DNA from: Brevipalpus yothersi
Lineage: Eukaryota > Arthropoda > Arachnida > Trombidiformes > Tenuipalpidae
NCBI GenBank assembly: GCA_003956705.1
Contig: QZCP01000342.1
Location: forward strand, 5,174 to 47,642
Direction: 5' to 3'
DNA length: 42,469 bases
Under the pieces are notes generated by a model. That model made no database searches and had not been told where the DNA came from. It saw nothing but the letters and a program-made list of their open reading frames with translations. A program made the translations under genes and the position numbers. Positions 11,579 to 22,657 of this stretch are shown in pieces; positions within the stretch are counted from its first letter, which is position 1, and every line of letters starts with the position of its first letter.

Positions 11579-11591
11579 TGACCTGAGGTCA
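11579..11591. promoter_or_regulatory. Palindrome TGACCTGAGGTCA
   Basis: A perfect palindrome around one centre base, formed by two AGGTCA half-sites in everted orientation, as bound by nuclear receptors in other systems. Several TGATCA motifs follow at once (11597-11625). No gene is identified nearby, so function is speculative. Confidence 0.3.
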
Positions 11592-13109
11592 TGATAATGA
11601 TCAGTTATGATCAATCAATTGATCATATACACAAGAATAGGTGGCGGCTCAGTTTCTTTATTTTGATTTTCTATCATATGAATTTTCTCTCAAATGGGAT
11701 TTCTACATGTTCTTTTTCTGCCTTAGATTGTTCTGTGTTTTTGTTTCTAGATTTCGGACCATAGCCGCATTCATGGCTGGACTTCCCTTGTGCATGAACA
11801 ATCTATTGAGCCTTGAATCAAGAATTTGATCAGGAAACTCCTGATCAACATCTTAGCGCCTCTTTATTGAAATAGAAAGAAAGAAAGAGAGAGAGAGGGC
11901 GAAAGGTTTTGATCAATTTGATCTTCACTTTTTCGCACTTTTTTGAATCAACAACATTCGAAGTGCTGAAGGGGAGAGTGCATGCGAATCTTGATTTGTC
12001 CGTTCATGAGTCATGATGATTTGTAATCATCATGAGATATCTCAAGTGTTCGAACTGATCACAGCAACACTCTGACCCTTTCTTTTTTGATCATGAATCC
12101 TTTTCAATCGATCAGAAATTCATATGTTCGAGGTGAAGGGTGTTTACTTGGCATTGAACAAGGTGAGAGGAGAGGAAATAACCTCTTGATGCCTACGGAA
12201 TCATGAAAGAGAGAAATTGAGACAAGAGATTCATTGAAGAGAGTAAACCAGACCATGGGAAGATGGTCTGATGCAGGTAGAACAGAGGAGATAATCAGAT
12301 ATCAATATATATTTACATAGAAAAATTCAATCGAGTGGAACTTGAGAACATTGTAAGGCTCATTTAGGGCTGAAATGAACTGATTGTAAGCATATATCTT
12401 CAAATTTCAAAGTTTTCTAAATCTTTCCATGAAAGTTAAATTCCTAGACCGAGCATCGCGAGCGAAGTGAGTACTTCCACCAGTTTTCTTCTTAAATCTT
12501 GGACCATAATAGTATTCTCAATTGACTGTTCGTCCATATCTTTGTCTAAAAATAAACGGATTTTTATCTTGAAGCCAGATCACCTACATGAATCATATTT
12601 TCGAAAAAAAATAGCTTCGGTAATGGGAGAGGTATCCGTTGCTAGAGATTGATGAGTTCCTATAATGTAGGTAGAGTTGTGAACAGCTAGACTGAAATCA
12701 AAATGCACAAATTATCAAGGGCGTATGAGTGAATATTAAGATCATGATTGTTTTGACCTAATGAAAATACAGACTGATGACTGGATTTCCTTAACAGGGC
12801 TTTCTGTTCCTAGTAGATGGTACAGCGTCCAATAAATTCAAATGATCGAAGTAATCGAAATTTTTGAACTTACTCAACTCTATAAACTGGACCAATCCTC
12901 GAAACTCTTCACTCCATCTCGTCAAACATTGTGCCTCTTTGCGCTAGAGTCTCATTTTCTTCTCTTTCCATTGCCATACACAATTTTTTTATGAATAGCG
13001 ACCCTTTGCCTGTCCATATTAATGTAGAAACATTTTGACTAATCGAAGAAGGTGTAAGACGAGACGAGATCTATTGATCATAATCCACTTTCCACCTCAT
13101 CAATTACTT
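11592..13109. other. Gene-free stretch
   Basis: Short AT-rich frames only, with a purine-rich run at 11870-11895 and many GATC motifs near 11580-12115. No gene, RNA or transposon recognised. Confidence 0.5.
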
Positions 13110-13114
13110 GAAAA

Positions 13115-13151
<37 letters not shown>

Positions 13152-14560
13152 AATTATTGTGGGGGCAAATGGAGAAGTAGACTGGCCAGTAGATGAATGT
13201 GGTTTCCTCAATTCATGAAGCACTCTGATTTTTTGATACTCCTAGAAAAACTATCATGAGTTTGCTTTTATGCATGGAAATAATAATAATAATAATTCAA
13301 ATATTCATCTAGTTCGTCTACTACACTCTGAGATGTTCGGCAGTGAACGAATAGACTCAAAAATATCGCTAGGGGAGGAGATGGCATCGCTTTCTATCAC
13401 CCAAGTTTCGCAATACATACATTGTGGAATGTAAAATATAGTCTGATTTATTGAATTTAGAAAATACACAAGTCTGAATATTGTATACAGGGATAATACG
13501 TTCAGGGGTAATGATGATGCTTACGATCAAAAATTATATCTATATCTTCCACAAAATCAATTCTAAAGACGAATTATCTCTACTGAAAACGATAGAGGGA
13601 ACAGTTAATCTTTCGGGGACGAATGAATATCGTTTGGAACACCGCGATATTCCATCATTTTGAGCATCTTATACTCCATTGGTATGTACTCGACCTTTCA
13701 CTACTGGCTCAACTCTTGATATCCCAGAAAATTATTCTCACAACTGAAAGCTCTAATCATTCGTTTTGGAAGCACTGTTTTCTAAGTTCTGAGATAGTCG
13801 ATACGATCAATCATGGCTCTTGTGCTCACTTGTTTTTCCATGCTCTAATTAAGTTGTTCTACAATTCAATCAATGAATGCTATGATGGTAATTGACTTGG
13901 TATCTCTTGAGAGATAAATTTCTTCATCTTCTGAGAAGCTATTTATTTAGCTCTCTTTTTTTGTTTCCCTTTCCTATGTTCATGGCCCCTATAACATGAT
14001 CAACCCAGTTCCTGATGAACTAAATGAGTTCATAAACTTCACTGGACTAGTCCGTATTATATTAAGAAAGGGCTCACCATGAAAGGCATGATCATCTGCA
14101 ATGGTGAGTAAAAATGTGCATTACTGAAAAGCAATTGCTCTTTTCGTCTCTAGCCTAATAGATATCAAGTGATGAACAATCTCTACCTCTAGCTACTTCA
14201 TTCCATTACAATCATTATGATTATCTTTGAATGATCAGAGCAATCCGTTTCTATCCACTATAATAGAGATATAATCATGATCAATACCCCTAGGCATATC
14301 AACGAGCTTATCAAAGAGTTCTGAAAAGTGAATCAGTACTTTCGTAACATTCTTCTATATTTTCACCGAAGATTCACTCACATCATTGACGTCCACAAAA
14401 AATCTTGATGAACCCACTCAATCTGTCATGCATACTAAGAAACCACTTGAAAAATTTCGAGAATCTGTCCTTAGAATCGAGAAAACCTCTGACTTGATGT
14501 CAAAAAAACCAATCTATTCGTTTGAAACTCTTCAATTTTAGCAAAATCAACTTAAGATTG
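13110..14560 (+). repeat. Dispersed repeat unit, copy B
   Basis: Starts with (GA)n at 13121-13146 and aligns with copy A in order: GTGGGGGCA near 13160, the ATACATTGT...AGTCTGATTTA block at 13415-13450, CATGCTCTAATTAAGTTGTT at 13839-13858, and ATCATTGACGTCCAC near 14380. It is more diverged and internally deleted than copies A and C. No coding frame is supported. Confidence 0.65.
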
Positions 14561-15130
14561 AAAGAGCAGGTAGAGAAGGCTTCTTGACCACCAGTTTCTA
14601 ATAGAATTTGTGCTGAAATATGCTGTAGCATTGCTTTATTCTAATAATTTCCTGTGATCATATTAATTCTCCGTTCTTGAAACTATTCATGATACTCACA
14701 TGTTTTTGACAGATTCAGAAGACAAGACATTATGAGATTGTCAAGTCGTGGCTCTGTATCTTTTCATTTTGCTCAAAAAATAATTGGCGCATTGTCTTCA
14801 AAGGATGGATATAGGCTGCCAAATGATATTGCTGTACTCTCTCATTTAACTATTGTAGGAAAATAATCATTCTTGTTTCCAAGAAACTTCAACGTCCGAA
14901 TAGAGGGAAACTAGTCTAACAATGATGGGGAGCTCATACAATCAAAAAGTCGGAGCTTCAAACAAGTTATTGGGGGAAATGAGTTGGAATTTGCAATCAA
15001 TTTGCAGATACATATGTAATGGTTTGGTAGAAATAAAAGGGGCTAGAATCGAAAGATTCTCATGGTGAATCGTATTGCTTTTGGAGAACACTTAAAGAAA
15101 TAGGACCACTGATGTATTCCATCTTTTGAG
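14561..15130. other. Region downstream of SDHA
   Basis: Non-coding; holds the probable 3' UTR of SDHA on the minus strand. No canonical AATAAA was seen on that strand. Confidence 0.4.
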
Positions 15131-17663
15131 TTAGTACGCTCGAATTGCTGGAGCCACTGAACTGCACTCATCGTCTAGAGTCTTATCAATCACAGGCCGA
15201 TATTTTAATTCTACAGCTCCATTAGAGTGAACCCATGCGAGAGAATGCTTGCGCCAATGCTGGTCGAGAGGTTTCTTCTTCTGGCCAGCTAGTGGCTTAG
15301 AATAATCATATTCATCTATTCGATACTTGAAATCTTCATGAGCGTGAGCACCTCTAGTCTCTTTCCTGTTCTCAGCGCTATACATTGTCATTCTAGCATT
15401 TAGTATGAGATTTTGTAGTTCTAAAGTTTCTATCAGATCGGTGTTCCAAATCATACCACGATCTTTCACCTAGAAATGAAAAATAGTTAAACAAACAAAT
15501 TGAACGAAGGTTTTCTTCGCTCTCATCACAGAATATAAAACTCACCGATATAGAAGAGAATTGTTTTGTAATCTCATCGATTATTCTGACGCCTTCTTCT
15601 AAAACAGCTGAATTCCGAAAAACTGCAGCATTATTCTGCATGCACTTTTGCATCTGTAATCTTAGGTCTGCTGTTGAAATGCTCCCTGAAGCATGTCTGA
15701 CACGGTCAAGATTTGCAACTGATTGTTCACCAGAGCTAGGTGTAAACTGACCAATGGATTCCCCTGGTCGATTCTCTTCTGCGATTGTTTTGGCACATGC
15801 TCGACCGAAAACGACGAGATCGAGAAGAGAGTTGGCACCAAGACGGTTCGCTCCATGGACAGAGCAACATGCTGCCTCACCACAAGCATAGAGTCCAGGT
15901 ACAACTTGATCACCATTTTCATCATCATAGGTAATAACTTGACCTCTATAATTAGTTGGTATACCCCCCATGTTATAATGCACTGTCGGTAATACGGGAA
16001 TTGGCTCTCGTGTCACATCGACTCCAGCAAATATCATCGCTGTCTCCGATATACCTGGAAGTCTAGTTGCAAGTTGTTCAGCAGGCAGATGATGCAGTTG
16101 TAGATAGACATGATCTTTCTCTGGCCCACATCCTCGACCCTCCCGGATTTCAATGGTCATTGAGCGACAGACAACATCACGAGAGGCAAGATCTTTTGCA
16201 ACAGGTGCATATCTTTCCATGAATCGTTCCCCTTCTCCATTTATCAAAAAACCACCTTCTCCACGACATCCTTGAAGAATAGAATTTAAAGTGTGAATCA
16301 AAAATAATTGCTGATGTTCATTTGAACTGTTTCTTCATAAATATTGGATATAAGGTAGAAATTCCCCTAGCATCTGATGAATTGTTAAGCATTCTTTCCA
16401 ATTTTGCTACATCGAGCTTACATGAGTTGAATTTTCAGAACGTTAAGATGTATTGTTGCATTTGAGTATAATTCTTCTCACCTTCAGTGATCAGGCATCC
16501 TGCTCCATATATACCAGTGGGATGAAACTGGATAAATTCGAGATCTTGACAAGGTAAACCAGCTCGAGAAACTATTGCTGTGCCATCTCCAGTACAAGTA
16601 TGGGCTGATGTACATGAGAAGTATGCTCTTCCATAACCTCTGAGACAAATATTCAAAAGGAGTCAAAATTGATGATAAATGCGTGAGTTCGTAGCTTACC
16701 CAGTGGCTAATACAGTGTTTTTGCTTCGAAACCTATGAATAGTTCCATCTTCGAGGTTTAATGCGATAACACCGCGACATTCGCCACCTTCCATGAGTAA
16801 ATCCAAGACAAAATACTCGACGAAGTATTTGCAATCATAACGAAGAGATTGTCCATATAAAGTATGGAGAAGAGAGTGTCCTGTTCGATCGGCTACACAG
16901 CAACATCGATGAGCTTGTCCTCCCTTCCCGAAGTTATAGGATTGTCCCCCAAAAGCGCGTTGGTATATTTTACCGTCTTGGGTTCTACTGAAAGGCATGC
17001 CATAATTTTCAAGCTTTGAAGATAGAGAGAGAGAAAAAGAAAGAGAAAAAGATTATAGTCTATTCGATCGAATGTAGAGGAAAAATTTGTCATCAACAAA
17101 CCTCAATCACTGCTTCTGGTGCCTCTTTAGTCATATAATGGATAGCGTCTTGATCACCAAGCCAATCAGATCCTTTGATCGTATCATACATATGCCATCT
17201 CCAATCATCTGGTTCCATATTGCCAAGGGCTGCATTTATCCCTCCTTGAGCAGCTACAGTATGACTACGAGTTGGAAATAGTTTTGTAATCACAGCAGTG
17301 TTGAATCCCTCTTGAACTAGACCAAAAGCAGCCCGAAGTCCAGCTCCTCCAGCCCCGACAACTACAGCATCAAACGTGTGATCAACAACAGGATATTCTT
17401 TGGATATTGACGCTGTTCTTGGGAAGGAGAATCTTTTTTCACCAGAGACATGTAGCCCTCTTCGACATAAAATTGTGTCCGATTTTTTCTTTGGTGTAAA
17501 ATGTCATTCATCATGTGGATCATAATAGAATCATAATAGAATGTTAGTACTGGTAAAATAGTCGAAAAAGATAGTGATGAAATCAAAATAGAAGTAAACT
17601 AGTCTCAAAAGTGTATGCTATGAAGGGACACACTACCTTTATCACTTGGATGACTCGGAGCAT
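15131..17663 (-). CDS. SDHA: Succinate dehydrogenase flavoprotein subunit, mitochondrial
   Basis: Catalytic FAD subunit of respiratory complex II, oxidising succinate to fumarate in the mitochondrial matrix. Six exons (minus strand): 17663-17637, 17488-17102, 17013-16700, 16639-16482, 16270-15546 and 15469-15131. All junctions are GT-AG and phases close to 1950 nt, 649 aa, the usual family length. The first exon holds only nine codons. An Arg/Lys-rich presequence ends around LCRRGLHVSG. Seen: the GAGGAG dinucleotide-binding loop (residues 54-59), His85 in TRSHTVAAQGG (covalent FAD site), HRCCCVADRTGHS, HPTGIYGAG, the active-site segment REGRGCG...HVYLQLHHL, HYNMGGIPTN, and the C-terminal RIDEYDYSKP and YRPVIDKTL. 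All key residues are intact, so it should be functional. Introns are 60-88 bp except 16271-16481 (211 bp) and 17489-17636 (148 bp). Confidence 0.97.
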
Positions 17664-17874
17664 TTTCGCTGCAAAAATTCGTCCTGTAATCAAATCACAT
17701 TGGGTTAAACATTAACACGAACATGAACATTGTTTAGTAAGCTCAAATAAGAGATGTAAACAAACAATTGCAAAGGCTTTCCTCTTGAACCCTGTTGCGC
17801 ATGCCTATTCAATGGAGAACGAAGTAAAGTGGAAGCAAAGTGCGATTGGAAAAACTTGCACAATAATTCATCTA

Positions 17875-18120
17875 TCAGGCTTTCTGAGCAGTTTCTCTTC
17901 TGAGATATCTTGACCGAAAATAATTGCTAAACTTTTCGTCAAAATTAGGATCAAGTCCAACTCTCTGGAAATCAGTGAAAGTAAGCTTTCTACTCTCTGC
18001 TCTGGCGAGTGCCCTAAGAATAAGTTTGGTACTCTTTGGTATTATATCGAATACAAGATGGATACATGATGAGATGAGAGTATGAGAACGAAGATCACCA
18101 TCATCTCTTTTCCATGATCT
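17875..18120 (-). CDS. Orphan terminal exon or gene remnant, unknown
   Basis: A minus-strand open frame of about 81 codons with no in-frame ATG, ending in TGA at 17877-17875. The text is protein-like and strongly basic toward the end (PKSTKLILRALARAESRK ... FRSRYLRRETAQKA). I do not recognise it. Repeat copy C begins at 18153, just upstream on this strand, so the 5' part may have been displaced or the repeat may sit in an intron. It ends 212 bp upstream of the SDHA start on the same strand. Confidence 0.4.
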   Translation of the reverse strand, partial: RSWKRDDGDLRSHTLISSCIHLVFDIIPKSTKLILRALARAESRKLTFTDFQRVGLDPNFDEKFSNYFRSRYLRRETAQKA

Positions 18121-18232
18121 TCAACATAACTGTTGGAGAACAGAATAGAAAGTGAATTCTTGATGAACCAAATAAGTTTGTAAGCTTATCCAGGTGAGTG
18201 TTCACTAGCAAAGTGGCCATCAATATTAATCA

Positions 18233-18508
18233 TCTATCTATCTATACTATTACTAGCGCTCACCAATAAAAAGGCAATTGAGCGTAGCGAGTTCTCTTTC
18301 TCTGCCTCTTTCTTTTTCTCTTTCTTTCTCTTTCTCTTCCATTTTCTTCCAACGCCAGAGGCCTAAAAAGGATTAGTGTATGGAAATGAGAGGCCAGTAC
18401 GTAGCGAACGGCGAGCGAAGCGAGCTGTGAGCGTCTCAGCCTAAAACACATCTCCAAATTTACTCTGATCTAACTCTGGCCCGTCGTATGACGGGCCGGA
18501 CCAACTTG
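18233..18508 (+). mobile_element. Helitron-like non-autonomous insertion, 276 bp
   Basis: Comparison with copy A shows a single insertion between AATCA and TCNNTATTAGCATG, that is, between an A and a T with no target duplication, as Helitrons insert. The insert starts TCTATCTATC...CTATTAC and near its 3' end carries a perfect hairpin at 18478-18497 (GGCCCGTC, loop GTAT, GACGGGCC), 11 nt before the terminus CTTG. Canonical Helitrons start with TC and end with a hairpin plus CTRR, so the last motif differs at one position. No protein is encoded. A pyrimidine-rich run lies at 18294-18350. Confidence 0.65.
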
Positions 18509-19821
18509 TCCATATTAGCATGAATATATGTTTGTACATGTTTGTATTGATCTTCACAAGTTATTGCTCTCTCTCTCTCTCTCTCTGTTTCCAGGCTCAT
18601 CCACATGAGATGGTGATCTCAATGATCACAATTGCTACTCGACTCAATCATAATCACTATATTCATCTCATGGTGATCATAATAACGATTCATATTGAGC
18701 CACTGAACTACAGTTTCGATCATGTTTTGGACTGATTTGTATATGAACAGGTTCACCAAGAGAGTGCTGACCCATTGGTGAATGGATTTCCCTCTTCAAT
18801 CGATTGTTTTTGAAAGCCTGTTTGTTTTGCTCTGAATCTTGCCAAGATTATCTTGGGATATCTTGGTGTAAGTCAATGGTCTTGAGCAACCAGGAATCAA
18901 GTTGGTGATCACTTCACATCATTGGAATAAACCTCAATGAATATGATAAACTATCAACTTCCGATTGAGTGGAAAAAATTTATGGAAAAAATGGCACGAT
19001 CACCGCATTGTCAACATGTAATTTTTCAACTCATTAGCATCAAGTCCCACCGGGTCATCATTACTAAGATCAGACGGAGAATGTCATCAATGAATATGTA
19101 ATCAACTAACTTACGGTGAATAAAGATTCACTGGATCAGAAAAGATGGTAACAAGATCAAGTTTGAAAATTATGACGGAAAGCAAATATCATCGAAATTT
19201 TTTTCCCGACTATTGGAACTTCCAGTCAGGTGAGCTGTCTGATTGAAGAATATTTGAAATTATTTCGAGATAAAACATTGTTTAATACCAGTTTTTCTTG
19301 TCAACAGACTCAAAGAATATCGTGCTTCTTCTGAAACATTCCGCAAGAAGTGAAAAGCTTATTCTTTTGGTGTTAAGATGATCATTCTGATGTTTCAAAA
19401 GTCTGAAGACTCCAGTCATTTTAAACATAAGCCATACCTGTCCTCTCATCACAAAGTTACTCATATTTTTGACATCTACCAAGAAGAGTTTTGATGAATT
19501 CAGTCATAAAAGGAATTCAATCTGTCATAAATACTTGAAGATCACTTGAAAATTCTGACGAGCGCTCGTAACGTGGAAAGATCTGACTCATTCATGGGGA
19601 ACTTCTCAAGTTCAGCCAAAGCGACTCAAGATTTGTCACATGCTTCAAGAATGTTCAACAATTAATCAGTTTCGAGTCCTTGAAGAACTTTTCTCTGTGT
19701 CTTGCTACATGTAATTATAAAAATTTTTCTAGCTTCCTTGATGCTGAATAGTTTTTCTCATCTTCTATTCAATTATTATCAATATTTAGTATTTTTTTCC
19801 CACAAATTTATTTTTTGTCAG

Positions 19822-20201
19822 TCAAACTTGAGTATCACATACATTTGCTCGGATCATCAATTCATGAATATTTGCCCCCAGCCATTTTCCGCAAGCACTT
19901 GAATTACGATGGGGCTTGCTATCCTCTTCTTATAGATCGGCCGGGCAATCACAACGAATATGATGTAATGCAATTCCTGGTATCATGCCACCTCTCTTCC
20001 CATCAATACGTAGCGTTAATTGGAAATCAAATTATAGCAGCAATACCAATTTTCTGTGAATATGCTAGTGGCTATCCTTGTTACATTATTATGGAATTTT
20101 TAGGAGAAGAGCACAGAAGTGATGCTGAAAGAATTTACAATCGTCAAGTGGGACCCATGGTTTACTCAAAGATTTCCAGGATGAGTGCAGAATTTCTGTG
20201 A
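19822..20201 (+). CDS. Exon-like frame, unknown protein
   Basis: Follows a strong acceptor (TTTATTTTTTGTCAG, ending 19821) and reads about 126 codons to TGA at 20199-20201. I recognise no family; the protein has several Tyr, Pro and His residues (IHEYLPPAIFRKH, then RPGNHNEYDVMQF, then YPCYIIMEFLGEEHRSD). No upstream exon could be fixed. In copy A the homologous frame has a TAG at 2401 and no acceptor AG, so only this copy could encode it. It could be the end of a gene carried by the repeat. Confidence 0.4.
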
Positions 20202-20644
20202 ATTGGGCGAGTTCCAAATGTGAAGTGGTTCAGTTGACGAGATAAAACAAAAATACATACAAATATCCATATGCAGATGATATCTCTTTGGATTACCGAG
20301 CATGATACTAGCGAAAAAAACATTATCTCCCCCCAAATGACATGATTATGATAGCTTTGAATGGATAGTTTCCAAGTTGATTGGCTGTTTAGATAATTCT
20401 CAATGCAAGTTATAATAGCGTATGGTGAAGCTAGGAAAGCTTCGAATGGGAAACTTACGAGTTAATCTTGATTGAAAACAATTGTATTATCATGTTAATC
20501 AGCATGGTTGTCGCACAAACCATGTTTGGAGATTTATATGATATGAATACTGGATAGAGGGTGTTAATGATTGTTCTGAGATTTCTTTATGTGAGAGAAA
20601 TGATCAAGAAGCATTCATATTCACAAACCTTAAAATCTTCCAAC
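20202..20644. other. Intergenic, upstream of the cathepsin B-like gene
   Basis: Probable promoter region of the next gene. AT-rich, with TTATATG near 20534-20540. Nothing else recognised. Confidence 0.35.
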
Positions 20645-21951
20645 ATGTTCTTCATACTGATGCTCGGTCTTCTGTCAACTTCTTGCAATGGCAAAGAAGC
20701 TCTCCCTTCTAATTTTGACCCTCTCTCAGATGGATTGATCAACTACATAAATAGTAGGAACCTTACATGGAAGGTAAGAATTCATCTAATTCTCTACACC
20801 CTAAATCTATATGATCTTGCAATTTTCCAGGCTGCTCGAAACTTCGAGCCATCTCAACTGAATTACGTTAAGAGTTTGTTGGGTGTGAAACGTGACAACT
20901 CCTTCGCTCAATTGCCGCGGAAAAAGATAGAAATTTCCTCCGATATTCCTGATACTTTTGATGCTCGCCAAAAGTGGCCCAATTGTTCATCTATCAGTTT
21001 AATTCGTGATCAATCAAACTGTCAAGCAAGTTATGCTTTCGCTGCTGTTGAAGCCCTATCTGATCGAATATGTACATACACGAAAGGTGAAACTCAAGTG
21101 AACATATCTGCAGAAGATGTGGTATGTATAGTATCTGGAGTGTGATTTGAAGAGGTACTCAAACGTTCATTCACTTTCAGATTTCGTGCTGCTCATACTG
21201 TGGAGATGGATGCAATGGAGGATATCCTTTTCAAGTTTATATTCGTTGGTTAGAGGATGGAATTGTCACAGGAGATGACTACAATGGAGGTGGATGTCGT
21301 CCATACTCGATTCAGCCAGATCATCACAGTAATAAGACTGCTGTCACTCCTCCATGTGTTAAAAAATGCCAGCCAAGTTATCCCAAGTCATACGAAGAAG
21401 ATCTTCATCTCGGCGATGGTGCCTGCTCTCTTTACCCTGACCAAAAACAGATTCAAACTGAACTCATGCATGGCCCTGTTACTGCTGAGTTTCTTGTTCT
21501 CTCTGATTTTCTCTCCTATAAATCAGGTAAGACATTCTTGATGGGAAGATAAAATGTGTATCGCTCATGATGTTGGAAAAATGTTTACTTCTAGGTGTCT
21601 ACAAACGGATGACTGATGACTTTTTGGGAATCCATGCAGTCAAAGTCATTGGATGGGGAGCTGAGAATGGAACTGACTACTGGTTCGTTTGCTCTGAATA
21701 TTATATGATCTATCCATGAGAATCTCAAACATTCCAAAATTTTCTTTACTCATAGGCTGGCTACTAATTCTTGGGGTACTGAGTGGGGTCATAATGGTGA
21801 GTTAAACGATCAAGTGGATGAACAGCTCAATTGATCAATGTAATGATTGATCCCTTTCTCGTTCATAGGACTGTTCAAAATAGCTCGAGGCATAAATGAA
21901 TGTCAAATCGAAGATTACGTTTTCATTGGTGATCCTGGGCCATGGAAATGA
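20645..21951 (+). CDS. Cathepsin B-like protein, catalytic Cys replaced by Ser
   Basis: Secreted or lysosomal papain-family (C1A) protein of the cathepsin B type. Six exons: 20645-20773, 20831-21121, 21181-21526, 21595-21682, 21756-21796 and 21869-21951. Introns are 57-73 bp, all GT-AG, with consistent phases; 325 aa. The start ATG at 20645 was chosen because it opens a signal peptide (MFFILMLGLLSTSCNG). A propeptide follows, then mature IPDTFDARQKW. The active-site block reads IRDQSNCQASYAF where active enzymes have CGSCWAF, so the nucleophile is Ser110 (AGT, 21029-21031) and the next Trp is Tyr. Gln104, His269 and Asn289 remain, as do CNGGYP and an occluding-loop-like Cys-rich segment with a His pair (PDHHS). 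The frame is intact with no decay, so it is probably expressed as a non-peptidase homologue. Tail to tail with the legumain-like gene. Confidence 0.93.
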
Positions 21952-22657
21952 GTTGGCTTCTTTTCATTGTTTAGTAATGCAAAACGGAACAATGTTTGTT
22001 TTCCTCAGAAACCAATATTATTACTGGATCTGACGATCACATAAGACTGAAATGACCCTAAGAATTTGGAATCCATGTGTTTTCAGATGATGAAGATGTA
22101 TTAGCAACTGGTATTTTGCCTGATTCAATAAATTCCATCTCCAATGATGATAAATTCTTTCGCTATTTCTGCTATCGAGTGAACTTTTTTCCTTCGTGAG
22201 TATTTTGCAATCGTAGGTGGCTCGAGCTTCAGAGCTTTTCACTCACAACAACACGAATTTCAACAGCTTGGGTTGTTCTGGATTAGGTATCTGAGCTAGT
22301 TCGAATCGAATCATCACTAATTACTACTCAACCTGAATGGATGAAATTGATTTGAAAGTAACTCTGTAAAAAATGGACTCCTGTCCTACTGAGGTGGGTG
22401 AATCAACCTGGAAAAATCGTCTCTTAATGACTGAATAGTTCTTTTATTATGTTTTTCCAATTCTCTAACTAGCCAAGATGCAAAGTGATAAATTCAGAAA
22501 GGATGTCTCTAGTTGCAAGAAGTTTTAACTGGGTGTTAACACTGCATTATTCCTCAACTACAATGCAGAATGGAAAAATTTTCATAGCGAATTCTTGGTT
22601 TACTGGATAATGTAATTGAATCGATCACGCAATAATCATGGGAATCAAAAAACTTTA
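21952..22657. other. Intergenic between convergent protease homologues
   Basis: Holds the 3' ends of both genes. No ORF or transposon recognised. AATAAA on the plus strand at 22128-22133 could be a polyadenylation signal for the cathepsin B-like gene. Confidence 0.4.

Larger units (their letters stand above)
18153..20201 (+). repeat. Dispersed repeat unit, copy C
   Basis: Matches copy A from 920 onward in the same orientation, with a sharp left boundary at TGAATTCTTGATGAACCAAA. It includes the shared splice-like GTTTCCAGGCT block at 18589 and is interrupted by a Helitron-like insertion at 18233-18508. Its right end carries an open exon-like frame (19822-20201) whose copy A counterpart is broken. 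Confidence 0.8.

Noticed and set aside
13481..13895. Two overlapping 60-90-codon frames in repeat B
   Set aside because: No homology, and the matching part of copy A has no corresponding frame.
15662..17586. Several 60-90-codon frames on both strands inside SDHA
   Set aside because: Out-of-frame or antisense shadows; the six-exon SDHA model accounts for the region.
18520..18735. 71-codon frame in repeat C
   Set aside because: The copy A counterpart is shifted by small indels and has stops, so no coding constraint is visible.
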